This document shows, piece by piece, positions 25,640 to 38,099 of a stretch of DNA of 64,000 nucleotides. Under the pieces are notes generated by a model. The model worked only from the letters and a program-made list of their open reading frames with translations, did no database searches and had not been told where the DNA came from. Every line of letters begins with the position of its first letter. Positions within the stretch are counted from its first letter, which is position 1. Source of the stretch: Azolla pinnata (lineage: Eukaryota; Streptophyta; Polypodiopsida; Salviniales; Salviniaceae); contig JBBBWG010026956.1 of assembly GCA_037176905.1 (NCBI GenBank), positions 1-64,000 on the forward strand, read 5' to 3'. Position numbers and translations under genes: made by a program.

Positions 25640-26120
25640 AAGAAACACGATTTCCGATATCCGATACACATGCATATACGAGATACCGATACTGATCTTG
25701 GTGCTGATACTGATATTGAAATATCGTTGATGACACAAATACAGATATGACGATACAGATGCGGAGAGATGCATGTATAGATATAGAGATGGAAATACGA
25801 ATACAGATACAGATACAGATATATCTGCGTATCTGTATACAAGAGCACATATATATAGATACATCTATAGATACAGATCCGGATTTACGGATACAAATAC
25901 AGATACAAATATCGGTATTGATATCGATATCGATATGGATACGGATACAAATACAGATGATAGAGATACAAAATCTTATACATATTCAAATACGAATACA
26001 TGTTAAGATTCGAGACAGATACAGATACAGATACAGAGACAGGCATAGATGCAGATACAGATAGGGAGACGGAAACCGATACCCGTGCCGATGAAAACAC
26101 AGGCAACAGAGATGGAGATA
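25640..26120 (+). repeat. Degenerate GATACA hexamer array
   Basis: About 480 bp of 6-bp units around GATACA/GATACG, with ATATAGATAC interruptions. It gives long stop-free frames on both strands that have no other support. It is followed by an alternating CGTATGCGCATGCG patch near 26175-26210. Confidence 0.9.
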
Positions 26121-26513
26121 CGGCAATGCGAAACAAGCAAGAGATACATGGCCACGCGTACAAATACGAACGAGGATGCGTACGCGTATGCGCATGCGTA
26201 TATACGGATCCGTATACGAATCAAGTGTGAGTCCTGCGTACACTCTTCTTCTTCTTCTTCTTCTTCCTTCTTCTTCTTCTTCTTCTTCCTTCTTTCTCTA
26301 CTACTACTCTGTCACTTCTTCTTCCTCTTCCGCAGGTCTTCCCCGTCGTCTGCAGAGATTTGTGGCGAGCTACCATGGCCGATCTCAAACCCTAACGACA
26401 ACCCATCTCCGCTTCCTTCCTCCTCGCTCGTCCCCTCCCATTCTCCTCTCCCTTCCCTGCTGCATTCCCGCCCCCATTCCCCTCTTTCCCCCCCTCTTTC
26501 CTTCCCATCGGAG

Positions 26514-27581
26514 ATGCAGCATCCCTGTGCAGCTGCTGGAGGCGGTGGCGCACGACCATGGCTCCTCCTCCTCCTCCCTCTTCTGTTTCTCTCATCGCCG
26601 TCATCAGCTTCGCTGCCAGATCTGGGCCGCGAGCCCCCAAATCTCGGGCGGAGCTTGTGGGGAGGAGACGGCGCGTTCTCGTCGTCCGCGTCCATGGAAG
26701 GGGGGAGCTTCGCGTACAAGTCGGACTACTCGCGGTGGGCGGAGGTGCAGCAGCAATGCGGCGCCTACCTGAGGGACGCGGTGGGGAACCCTAACTTCCG
26801 CAGGGACCTGGCGAACAAGAAGTGGGCGATCCTGAACGAGCTCTCCTTCCTGAACGGGGAGTGGGAGCAGGAGGCGGAGGAGTCGGAGGAGGAAGGGGCG
26901 AAGAAGCCATTGATGCCGTACCTTGCAGCAGAAGCGATGGAGCAGAGCACGGGGAACGGGACGAAGATCAAGGAAGCGTATCTGGCATCGCTGTGGGTAA
27001 CAGACGTGGACGTGGAGGGCGGAGGAGGAGGAGGAGGAGGAGGAGGATCGAAGAAGGATGGGAGCGTGGTGAACGTGAGCGCTGTTCTGCAGCTCGGGAT
27101 CTCCGCGGAGAGGACGCTGTCCTACATGAGCAGCGCAATGGAAGGATTCCAGGTATATCCCGGATTCTCTCTGCTGGGGATACTCCTGGAGGGAATCTAC
27201 GCGGAGATCCGGGGCGGCGCCGGCGGCAAAGATTCCGGGGAGAGGATCTTGTGCCTCGTGGGATCCGCGAAGATTCCGGATCGCGGCGGGAAGAATCTCT
27301 CGGAGCCCTTCGATTGGCTGCCGCGGGCCGCGTCGGGCGCGCCGTTCTCGCCGCCGCTCCACGAAGATTCCCGCATCCGCGCCGTGCTCCGATTCCCCCG
27401 CCAGCTGGCGCTCCGCACGAGGGCGGTTTCCGGAAGGCTCGAGAGCACCCGCGGGGAGGGGCTTCCGGAAGCTTCCGGACGGTTCTTCGACCCCGTCGCG
27501 ATCTCGTCGCAGCTCGGCGCCTACTCCAACTACGAGTTCGACGCCGCGGCTTCCAAGGATCTCGTCGCCGCCGCCTCGTGC

Positions 27582-27619
<38 letters not shown>

Positions 27620-30140
27620 TTCTTCTTCTTCGAGCCTCTTCCCCGCCGCCGATGATGGGCATGCTAAGGTCTACCGCGGGAGCTCCTTCTGCACCGTGAT
27701 CCAAGAGATCCTCACGGGGCAATGGGTCGACGTGGTGCCCAACTGGAACTGCTCGCGCTCCGCGCCCGTGTGCACCCGATTCGGGCCCTTCTCGCTCCCC
27801 AAGGGCGAGGATCGAAGCTTCATGGACGGCGGCTTCCGCGGATCGCAGCTCCTCGTGCAAGACATCCGGTGCGTGGAGGACGACAAGGAGCGGAGATCGG
27901 CGCAGATGAGCGCGGTGCTTCGCGCGGTTCTTCCGTCGCAGAACAAGAACGTCGCGTTCGAGAGGACGGATCTCGGCGGGCTCACGCTCGCCGCCGAGGG
28001 CCGGTGGGACCGGGCCTCGGGGCAGCTGTGCATGGTGGGCTGCAGGCCGCCCGCCGCCCGGCCCGAGTGTGAAACCGAGATCCGGATCAGCATCCCGCTG
28101 TCGCTGTCGTTGAGGCGGCGCAGCATCTTGCAAGGCACCATCTTCAGGTCACCATCATCGAAATCATCATCGGAATCATCATCGTCGGAATCATCATCGT
28201 CGGAATCATCGTCGTCGGAATCACCACCATCGTCGGAATCACCACCATCGTCGGAATCGTCATCGGATTTCTACCCGCTTTCGTTCCGCCTCGCCGTCTA
28301 CCCGATCCAGCTCCCGCCCGACGTGATGGGCAACATCTCCTACGAGTACTCGGCGATCGACGAAGCGACCGCGATCCTCCGGCGCGACGAGCCCTCGGGC
28401 CTCGGCGAGCAGATCAAGAAGTCGCTGCTCGAGTACCCCGTCTCCGGCGGCGATCTCCCGGGCCTCTTCGACGATCTCTCCCTCCGATCGCTCGCCATCA
28501 CCAATCCCACCGCGCTCAAGGCCCCGCACGAGAAGCAGTACGTCGAGCTCGACGTCGTCGCGATCCGAGGCACCGTGAAGCTGCATTGGTCGCAGCAGCA
28601 GCAGCAGCAGCAACAGCAACAATCGTCGGCTTCGGATGTGTTAGATGACATGCCATCCTCACCGTCGTCATCGTCGTCGGAGGAGAAGAAGAGTAAGAAG
28701 AAGAAGAAGAATGATGATGATGGTGGTGATGATGAGCTGAGCTACTACAATGTTGCTACCCAGCTGAAGATCAAGGACAGCCTCGGCAACAAGGTGGGCG
28801 ACATCTCCGCGGAGGGCCTCTACGACCCCGCCTCCGGCAGGATGTTCCTCGTCGGCTGCAGGGAGGTGAGCTTGCCGTGGAAATCCCTGCACGAGAGCGA
28901 CGAAGCCCTCGACCAAGGCATGGATTGCAGGATCGAGGTCCGGATCCAATACCCCCCCACCAACGCGAGGTGGCTCATGAACCCCACCGTCATGCTCACG
29001 GTCGCGAGCAGCCGCGGGGCCGAAGACCCCCTCTTCTTCGCGCAGCTCGAGCTCGAGACGTTCCCGATCCTGTACAAGCGGCAGCGCGAGGAGATCGTCT
29101 CGAGGAAGAGCCTGGAGGGCGTGCTGAGCATGCTCACCCTCAGCCTCATCCTCGGCTGCATCATCGGGCAGATCGTGTACGTGAAGAGCCACGCGGAGTC
29201 GACGCCTTACATCTCGCTGCTCATGCTCGCGGTGCAAGGGGTGGGGTTCAGCATCCCCCTCATCACGGGGATGGAGGCGCTCTTCGCGCGGATCACGTCG
29301 GAACAAGAAGACATGCGGGAGAGCGTGATCAACGAGGGCAAAGTCGCCCACGCGATCGATTACATGGTGAACCTGCTCACGCTGGCCGCGTTCTTGCTCA
29401 CGCTGCGCATCGTGCAGAAGGTGTACAAGTCGAGGCTTCGGCTGCGATCTCGTCGCCCCCTCGAGGCGTGGCGAGTCCCCAGCGACAAGAAGGTCATGCT
29501 CATCTGCTCCGCGATCCACGCCCTCGGCTTCCTGATGGTGCTCATCGTCCACTCGATCCGCATCCGGAGCCGCGGCGCTTCGAGCTCCTCGATCTACATG
29601 GACTGGCGAGGCGGATTGCACAAGCAGTACGACTGGGAGCGCATTCTCAAGGAGTACTATGGCCTTGTTCAGGACCTCTTCCTCCTCCCGCAAGTCGTCG
29701 GAAACCACATCTGGGTAGTCAAGGGCAAGCCACTTCGCAGCGTCTTCTACGTCGGCGTCACCGTCCTTCGCCTCCTCCCCCACATCTACGATGGCCTCCG
29801 CCCTTCCGTCTTCAACCCTTACTTCTCCGACGAGTTCCAGTATGCGAATCCCAGCTCCGATTTCTACTCCAAGGCTGGGGACATCCTCATCCCCTTGCTC
29901 GCCATCGTGCTCGCCGTCGTCGTGTATGTCCAGCAGCGCTGGAACGGGCTCAAGTGGGCCAAGGTTCTCCGCCAGGGCTCCAATCGCCTCCTGCGCATGG
30001 GCTCCAAGATGTATGAGCGCTTGCCCTCGAAGACTTTCGAGGCCGAAATGGTGGAATCTGTCGTCGCCGCTGCCGATGAGCCGCCCCATAATGGCACCTC
30101 CGCTGCCGCTGCCACAGCACCCCCCGCCATCGAACCTTGA
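26514..30140 (+). CDS. DUF2921 integral membrane protein, single exon
   Basis: An uninterrupted frame of 1208 residues from the ATG at 26514. This start was chosen because a signal peptide follows (RPWLLLLLPLLFLSS, residues 14-28), whereas the longer upstream frame reads through the GATACA array. The large N-terminal part is lumenal or extracellular in character, with repeated GLYDPASGRMFLVGC-type motifs (also RWDRASGQLCMVGC), typical of DUF2921. The last ~340 residues hold six or seven hydrophobic segments, beginning LSMLTLSLILGCIIGQIVYVK. DUF2921 is plant-specific; the related FLYING SAUCER proteins add a C-terminal RING finger, absent here. Function is unknown, presumably endomembrane. At about 1200 residues it is longer than the 900-1060 I recall for relatives, owing to poly-Gly, poly-Ser, Ser-Ser-Glu, poly-Gln, Lys and Asp runs. 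Base composition is far more GC-rich than the neighbouring genes. Confidence 0.92.
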
Positions 30141-30519
30141 TCCCATTGCTCAACAAATTGTTCAGGAAGAAGCAAAAAAAACTGAAAAACGCGAAACGGA
30201 AAACAGCAACACTGCCCAACAAATGGAAAGGCAATGGCAAAAACAGCAGCAATTTGTGTGAGTCTGTGTATGTGTGTGTGTGTGTGTGTGTGAGTTTGTG
30301 TCATGTGTTGTTCTTTTTTGTTATGTGTATTATGCCATCATACCCAATGCATTGAGAGAAGTTCCAGCTTGACTTCCAATGGTGCAGCTCCTCCTCCATT
30401 TAACATATATTTTTTTTCTTTTATATATCAGAAGTCTTTTGTTCTTCTAAATGTTTGTCGACCTCCTTCCTGGTTGCTGACCACCTGTAAGAGATTGGGT
30501 TGGGTTCCACTGTCAAGTG

Positions 30520-31740
30520 TGTATTTGCTTAACTGAATCCATGGAATGAGAGATTATCTTCCCGTCAGAAAAAAGGCTGTTTATTGCTTCAGCTTCCTGT
30601 GGCTCCATCTATCTAGAAATGCATCGAAAACAGGTATGTTCTACAGTCAAGTCCATGAAATGAGTGATTATCATCCCATCAGGAAAAGGGCTTCAGCTTC
30701 ATGTGGCTCCATCTATCTAGAAATTTTATCTAAGACAGGTATGTTCTACTGTCAAGTGTGTATGTTGTTTAACTGAATCCAGGGAAACGAGAGATTATCT
30801 TCCCATCAGGTAAAAGGGCTTCAGCTTCATGTGGCTCCATCTATCTAGAAATTTTATCTAAAACAGGTATGTTCTACTGTCAAGTGTGTATGTTGTTTAA
30901 CTGAATCCAGGGAATGAGAGATTATCTTGCCATCAGGTAAAAGGGTTTTCCTCCATCTATCTAAAATTGCATCTAAAACAGGTATGTCCTACTGTCAAGT
31001 GTGTATTTGTTTAACTGAATGCATGGAATGAGAGAGCATCTTCCGGGCCATCAGGTAAAAGGGTTTCATCTTCATTTTCCTCCATCTATCTAAAATTACA
31101 TCTAAAACAGGTATGTTCTACTGTCAAGTGTGTATTCGTTTAACTGAATGCATGGAATGAGAGAGCATCTTCCCCATCAGGAAAAGGGCATGTTGCGCCA
31201 TCTATCCAAAAATTCGTCTCAAACAGGTATGTTCTACTGTCAAATGTGTCTTTGTTTAACTGAATCCATGGAATGAGAGATTATCTTCCCATCAGGAAAA
31301 GGGCTGCTATCGCTTCATCCACCTATCCAAAAATTCATCTATAACAGGTATGTTCTACTATCATCACGTGTGTATTTGTTTGACTGAAGCCAAGGAATGA
31401 GAGATTATCTTCCCCATCAGAAAAAGGGCTGCTGTTGCTTCATCTTCATATTGCTCCAGGTAGCTAAACATCTGTCAAGTGTATGTTTTATTTAACTGGA
31501 ATCCATGAGATGAGATATTTATCGTCCCATCAGAAGAAGGGCTATTTTTCTTTTGCTTCATCTTCACATTGTTCCATCTATCTCAAGACAAATGTCCAGA
31601 GTGTGTGCTTGCTAACGGGATCGATGATATGAGAGATAATCATCCGATCTGTAAAAGGGCTGTTATTATTACTCCATGCTGTCGCTGCTTCGTGTTGTTG
31701 CTCCATTTATCCGAATGATACATCTAAAGCAGGTATTATG
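30520..31740 (+). repeat. ~120 bp tandem array downstream of the DUF2921 gene
   Basis: About nine to ten copies of a 113-128 bp unit: CTGAATCCATGGAATGAGAG, ATTATCTTCCCATCAG(G), AAAAGGGCT, CTCCATCTATCTA, AAAACAGGTATGTTCTACTG, TCAAGTGTGTATTTGTTTAA. Unit starts lie near 30532, 30650, 30772, 30900, 31013, 31140, 31257, 31380 and 31497. Right-hand copies are more diverged. Confidence 0.93.
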
Positions 31741-33055
31741 TTCCAGTCTGGCAACAATAAGGTAATGTTCCGATCCGATCAAAACAGTTCGCGCAGAGTT
31801 TGTTCCAAGATGATTTCTCTGGTTGCTAGGTGATGGTGTTTGATGCCTTTCTTGTTGAAACATATCAGGAGCCTGTTGTGCAGGATAAATGCTCTTTTTG
31901 TCCATTGGGATGATGTTGATCATTGGGACAGAAGTGGGCAATGTCTGCTTTGATCCGATCTGATCCACAGCGAGCGACAGAACTGGGCAATTCCGGATCG
32001 AAGCATCGAGAAAGAAAAAGAGTTTATGGATTGATTGTGTCTTGGAGATTAGAAAAATCACACTTTCCCTTTTGTTTATACACTTGGTGCCGATTTCCTC
32101 CTTGCTTCTGAGTTTGACACAAGGAGTTCGATTCCGGTGTGAATTTCTGCCCTGTCAATGCATGTGCACCTCCTGCACATGTACTGCAAATCTTTGTGAG
32201 ATTTCGATTCCATTGACAAAGCAACTGCAGCATTTGAAGATGCGAAGGAAGGGAATATTCGGAAAACGCGTGCGAAGAGTTAAAATCTTCTCAAGCGTCG
32301 ACGAAATATTCCCCCCTTCTTATTGGGGAGAAAGAGCATTATTTTTGTGCGATTTTGTCAAAGTGCCGACACGATCTCGAATTTAACAGACGGAGCACCG
32401 AAATCGAGCGCTTCAAAACAAATCGGAAGTGCTAAGCGATGCCATACATAATTAAAAGCACTAATTGTATGTAGAATCAGAGATAATTCCGAGAGAAGAT
32501 GATCGATCGATCATCCAACTTACACAGAAAGAAGATAAACAAAGGTTTGTACAGGATGCAAAGCTCGAGTTGATAGCCTAAGTTGGCACCTCTCGATACT
32601 TTGGGTAGATCAGATGCTCGACGATTCCTTGGCACTATACTAGCTCACATGTCATGTGAGCCAAGAGTCTTTATACAGCTTCTAGTTCCACTCACGGGGA
32701 ATCGTGATCAGCTTACGATTTTGCTAGATTTCAAGATGATCCAGTGAAGATGGGAAAGGCCATGAGCTTGTTTCTTAGGATTCTATGAATGGCTTCTATG
32801 CTTGACAAATAGTGAAGCTCATCTTCGCCATTCATCAGCAACTTGTCAAGCAGCAGGTGCATCATATAATCACAAAGCCGTCAACAGTGCATGTTGCGTG
32901 CCATTTCACAACATTCCAATGACATAACTCGTTTCTTTGTCAGTGTCTCTGACTATGTGGCAATTAGACACTAGTTTACATACGTAAGTATTGATAAGTT
33001 CGTGAGTGCGGAAGTAAATTGTGTGTGAGGAAAGATTAACAGTATCGAGAGAAGG
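31741..33055. other. Intergenic, no gene seen
   Basis: Sequence between two tandem arrays. Open frames here are short and unsupported. Confidence 0.5.
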
Positions 33056-33385
33056 AGATTCGACGATCAAACAAAACATATATGGTATGGATGACTAATT
33101 GGGGACTAATTTTGCCACATAGGGGTGATATTAGATGTTAACCAATATTGTATGTGATTATCAGAGATTCGACGATCAAACAAAACATATATGATATGGA
33201 TGACTAAATAGTGACTAGTTTGGCACATAGGGGTGATATTAGATGTTAACCAATATTGTATGTGATTATTTGGAGATTCGATGATCAAACAAAACATATA
33301 TGATATGGATGACTAATTGGTGACTAATTTGCCACATCGGGGTGATAATTAGATGTTAACCGATATTGTATGTGATTATTGGTGT
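33056..33385 (+). repeat. ~108 bp tandem repeat, three copies
   Basis: Copies begin near 33056, 33163 and 33271 with GAGATTCGA(C/T)GATCAAACAA and share GGTATGGATGACTAA and GATGTTAACC(A/G)ATATTGTA. AT-rich. Confidence 0.9.
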
Positions 33386-33429
33386 GTATGGGGAAAGATT
33401 TGAACTATGTATGGGTCCACAATACATGT

Positions 33430-33605
33430 AAATGAAATGCCTCAAATCTTTGTCAAGCTATACAAATAACAAATATCTCAAATCTTTTGCCAAGCAATAC
33501 AAATAATAAATATAATACAACTAACAAGTATCTCAAATCTTTTGTCAAGCAATACAAATAATAAATAAAATACAAATGACAAAAATCTCAAAGCTTAATA
33601 CAAAT
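33430..33605 (+). repeat. ~65 bp AT-rich tandem repeat
   Basis: About three units of TCTCAAATCTTTTG(C/T)CAAGC followed by AATACAAATAATAAATA. This is the last distinct feature before the 3' region of the NPF gene; 33606-34149 shows no gene and probably includes its 3' UTR. Confidence 0.8.
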
Positions 33606-34149
33606 AGCCAAAAACAACAGTCTGGGAGCTAGCCATACCTCTGGAAGAAAGTAGGCCGGGATTTGTACACAATAAGTTGGTGATTTTGAAGCCAAATCAA
33701 GTTGTTAAAACAGTAGCTTCTGCTGATCCCACTTGTAGCTTGAACTGTATCTTCATAAAACTGGAATGTTTTCTGTCTTCCCAAGTTTAAATGCACTTCA
33801 TCAAAGTCGGCATGCTATCCGGCCTTCAGATAACATGAAACCATCTATCTAGACTCATAGGAGAAGTTTACGCGAAAGCTAGAAACAAAAGATGTCTAGG
33901 ATTCCAATCCGCCGACAACAGGTCGTTGTTGGCTTGAGCCTTGCATCATACAATCTAGCATACCTTTCATCTGTCAATCGACACATACCCGTAAAATCTG
34001 TTTTTACAGATAGAAATTAATCTCACCATGGCATTAGGATAGTGTTGGGTTCGGACCACGTAGACAGGGGTCGACCGCCTTATGAATCTTCTCGATCGGC
34101 CAATCCGTCCTCTTCCATCAATATAGACTCTCACCGATGACATGGGAGG

Positions 34150-37100
34150 CTACGGAACTCGCCCTTCTACCTGAGACCTCTGCTTGGTGAATGACCTGGC
34201 ACAAGCGAGGTAGAGGAGGAAGTTGAGGAATGCCAGGCCAGCCATGAGCCAGAAGAAGTAGTCCAAATGGCCATCGTCGAGGTCGGCGCTGGCGATCCAT
34301 CCCGCGGCGCCCCCTCGGTTGGTAGCGAAGGTGACGATGGTGACAAGAATCGAGCTCACGTAATCGCCCAAGGCAATGCAAGTCAAGCAAAACGCGCTCC
34401 CGAGGCTCCGTAAAGAGGGGGGTGCATAAGTGTAGAAGAACTCGAGCTGCCCGATCCCAGCCAGGAATTGGGCACAGCCCAAGAGCATGAACTGGGGCAC
34501 CTGCCAGAAGATGGATGGAGGCGAGAGGCCCCCATTCACATGCTGCAAGCGCACGGCCTCTAAGATCGCCGCCAAAGATAGCGAGAAAATGCTTAGCACA
34601 TACCCGACTGCGGTTCTATACAAGGGCGTGATCCCACGCGGAGTGCCCGTGAAGCGCCGCGCCAATGGCACGATCGCCGCATCGTAGAAGGGCGGGAGGA
34701 ACACGACGAGGAGGATGTTGAACATGTTCATCGTCGCAGGTTCCATGGTGAAGCCCCAGAAGCTGGTGTCCATCTTCTCGCCTTCCTCCACCATTAGGGT
34801 TCCTGCTTGAGAGTAGATGGTGTTGAAGAAGATGCTCGCTGCCCATACCGGCACCAATCTGAGCACTGCCTTCAGCTCTTCGACCTCCGTTACGCTGCTC
34901 AATTTCCACCCATTCCTTACGGGGCGATCGCTAATTGTATGCTCCTCCATATCGTCTTCGCGGATTCCGTGTTTCTCGAGAACGGCCGCTTTGTCAAGCC
35001 ACCTGCATGCATGATGCCCACCAATGTATACGCACTAGAGCCGTAAATGAAAGCAAAAGATTGTGAAATAGATGCAATGGCAGAGATTAGAGCTGTGAAC
35101 CAAAGCAAAAGATTGTGAAATAGATGCAATGGCAGAGATTAGAGCTGTGAACCAAAACAAAAGATTGTGAAATAGATGCAATGGCAGAGAGCAGTTTGTT
35201 CTTCAAAATTTTCCTGCCTTTTTTTCTGTTTACCTGAATGCATTGGTGTGGTTTACGTGTAGTCCACTACCGTGGCCCTTCTCCTCCCCTTCCTCCTCCC
35301 GATATAGTGATGAGCTATCCGAAGGCAGCTCAAGATGCCGTTTCCGGGCTGCTGCTACAATCACTTGTAAAGCTCTGGCGTAGGAATTCCCTTTGTTTTT
35401 ATGCTGTCTAAACACTGGAAACCCGCAAAGAAAGGATGCCAATCCCATGAATCCCACCGCTGTACACATGGAGAACCCGAAAGCCCATCCTTTTGCTGTG
35501 ACCACATACACTATCACAGTGTCTCCCAGTGCTATGCCAAGATTGTTCAACACAAGGTATCGAGTGAAGAACGCTGCTTTCTCCCCCTCGGCATCGAATT
35601 GATCTGCACCGAGCGATTGCAGATTGGGTTGAAAGCCCCCACATCCGATTGAAACGAGGTAGAAGGAGATGTAGAAGAAGGCAAGATTCGGTGTGCTTGT
35701 GGATGCAGCTCCGGATACAAGTACACCCGTTGCGAGGGTCATCAAGGCCATGCCCTAGGTAACAGCAGTTTCATTCTCATATACCACATTTTGCATATAA
35801 ATCTCTATCTCATCCATTCTCGGATTTAGGGTTTAGGGTTTAGGGTTTAGGGTTTAGGGTTTAGGGTTTAGGGTACCAATGCCAAAAATGCATGAGCTTG
35901 GCATGAGCGTATAAAGACGAAACCGTCCTTCAGGGAAACCATAATATTTCCACGGATTACGATTCCAAGAACGCATCTGATGCTGTATGACAGAATGAAT
36001 CCATTGCATGTGATGTCGAGCTTCTCGATTCACCACAGCGTCCGTCGGTTTGACCATCATAATCCATGACCGAAAACACACGATGCCCAAGATGCATCCG
36101 GAACATCACACCGAAATCGGCATCGGAATGTAAAGCCATCGATCATCATCGGTGCATCCCGGTAATATATCATTATGCCGAGCTCCAGAACTATATCGAT
36201 GCCGCATCGTGAACCTCGTAATGCAGTGATGCCCGACACTGCTTCTAGGTTCCTCGAAATATGCACGAGAAACGCTGGGAATCTCGAGTTCGTAATGTAG
36301 ATTCGTGCACCTCGGATAACATACCGCATCAAGGTCATGAGTCATGATACTGTTGTGTAATATTGTCACTCCTTACGGGGGGAGGGGGAATCGGCTGAAA
36401 GGCCGATTCGTGACTCGGTACGGCCGAGACGAAGAGGAGCATGTTGGGCGATCATATATATATATATGCAAAGTGACATCACTAAAAAGCGATCTTTTTG
36501 AGTGAACCCTAGAGATAAAAAGGGTGAAGCAGAGAAGAAGAAGATGTTGTGAAACCTGAAGGGTAACACAGAGAGTGGCTGTGTGAGTGATATACTCAAA
36601 AGCTAAGTGAGAGAAAGGAAGAAGTGTGAAGCACAGATAAATAGAAAAGAAACCAGAGAAGCTTTGGAAGCTTCAAGGGAGATAGATGTCTACGCGCTAG
36701 GGTTGGATGGTCTTGGCTGAAATCGTGGTTTCAGCACACGCCCACGCCAGATCAGGTTCTATCATTCCTTGATTCTATTTTGTTTTCCCTCTCATAGTGA
36801 AATCTTTGTCGCGTGGTTTTTTTTTTTTACCTGTAATAGGGTTTTAAAACCACGTAAATCGTGTGCCATTCACTTCACTTCTGTTGTCGTTAAGTTTGTC
36901 TCTAACTTCCATGCGGAGTGAAAGCATTTCAGATACATCGATCGCACGACACGCAATGCAGAGATGGTAAGCATCATGATCGAGATCACATCATCCTCGT
37001 GATGGCGTACCGAGGAAACTCGACGGGAGAAGCTTTTCAAATCAAAGCTTGTCAGCTAGAAATGTGATGCTATGCAGAGCGACATCATTGAACTGGATCG

Positions 37101-37662
37101 TATGCACCACCAGGGGGTGGGGTTTGGAAGTGCAACAAATCCCAGCTCCCGGTTCCAAGCCCAGGGTTCGAGAATGTACCAGAAATGCGATGAATTGGAA
37201 GACGGCACAGGTCCAGAGCCTGCCCAAGAAGGATTCCGCGACAAAGGAGCCGAGGAGAGAGGAGAGGAACATGGTGCCAAGCCAATTGTTGGTGTCATTG
37301 GCAGCTGCTCCGCTACCTTCCCCGACCACATTTCGGAAGAAAAGCACCATGTTGAAGAACACGCCGAAGTATGCGGTATACCACAGACATATACTGGCTT
37401 GTGGCAAGAAAAAGGAAACGTCGAAAACATCATCGCAGGAAGCGGGGGGAAACCCCGAAGAGGGGGGAGAATTGCAGAGAGGGATGAATTTACCGAGAGT
37501 GAAGTGAAGGGTTTTGCGGCCACCGAGAGAGCTCTTGGAGTGCGGCCATGGAGGCGGCCTGCCGAGCCAGTCGTAGAAGGGGGCACGAGAATTCTCTGCA
37601 ACGGGAGGCGGATCTTCATCTTCGTTGTTGGGCAGGAGAGGGCGAAGTCGAGAATCATCCAT
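34150..37662 (-). CDS. NRT1/PTR family transporter, NPF7-like
   Basis: Exons 37662-37494, 37397-37180, 35754-35234 and 35002-34150 give 586 residues, the usual NPF length, with about 12 membrane segments. NPF landmarks: NNWLGTMFLSSLLGSFVAESFLGR after TM1, GCGGFQPNLQSLGADQFD, the exon 3/4 junction rebuilding F-R-WLDKAAV, and the C-terminal FFWLMAGLAFLNFLLYLACA. The TCAVFQFI segment and FFNMVLFF resemble NPF7 (NRT1.5/NRT1.8) best. The family moves nitrate, peptides, K+ or hormones with H+; the substrate here cannot be read from sequence. The usual ExxE[R/K] proton-coupling motif of TM1 is absent: the aligned stretch reads TLASICLWYTAYFG. I recall the same loss in NPF7.3. It is divergent from the M16 gene, with a long polypurine tract near its start; intron 2 contains a TTTAGGG array. 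Confidence 0.92.
35040..35190 (+). repeat. 53-bp tandem repeat in NPF intron 3
   Basis: Three copies of AAAAGATTGTGAAATAGATG followed by CAATGGCAGAGA(T/G), with the first at about 35052 and the others at 35104 and 35157. It fills most of the 231-bp intron between exons 3 and 4. Confidence 0.92.
35824..35874 (+). repeat. TTTAGGG heptamer array in NPF intron 2
   Basis: Seven near-perfect copies of the Arabidopsis-type 7-bp telomere unit inside the 1.4 kb intron of the NPF gene. Confidence 0.97.
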
Positions 37663-37722
37663 GGCCGGAGCTGAGCTGAGCTACAGTCTCTTCTTCATCT
37701 GTCGGTCTCTGAGCAGAGATCA

Positions 37723-37753
37723 CAGGGAAGAAGAAGAAGAAGGAAAAGAATGA

Positions 37754-37785
<32 letters not shown>

Positions 37786-37805
37786 AGAAGAAGAAGAAGA
37801 AGGAA

Positions 37806-37845
<40 letters not shown>

Positions 37846-38046
37846 AGAAGAAGAAGAAGGAAAAGAAAGAAAGAAAGAAAGAAAGAAGAAGAAGAAGAAA
37901 GAAAGAAAGAAAGAAGAAGAAGAAGAAGAAGAAGGAAAAGAAAGAAAGAAAGAAAGAAGAAGAAGAAAGAAAGAAAGAAAGAAAGAAAGAAGAAGAAGAA
38001 GAAGAAGGAAAAGAAAGAAAGAAAGAAAAAAGAAGGGCAAGGAAGT
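37723..38046 (+). repeat. Polypurine GAAA/GAA tract at NPF 5' end
   Basis: From about 37751 to 38038 the plus strand is uninterrupted purine, made of alternating (GAAA)n and (GAA)n blocks. It begins about 60 bp upstream of the NPF start codon, so the transcript side is a long CTTT/CTT pyrimidine run, probably in the 5' UTR or core promoter. Confidence 0.95.
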
Positions 38047-38099
38047 GTTCTGCAAAATCCAAAGGTTTTTTTTGTTGTTGTTTCTTTTAACTTCCATGA

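Noticed and set aside
25747-26243. Several overlapping frames rich in Asp/Thr/Ile or Tyr/Leu/Val
   Set aside because: All derive from the GATACA hexamer array.
26604-30146. Long minus-strand frames opposite the DUF2921 gene
   Set aside because: Antisense shadows of a GC-rich coding region; the plus frame has the signal peptide, membrane segments and family motifs.
30520-31740. CRISPR-like regular repeats
   Set aside because: Units are long head-to-tail tandem copies without unique spacers, in a plant nuclear genome; ordinary minisatellite.
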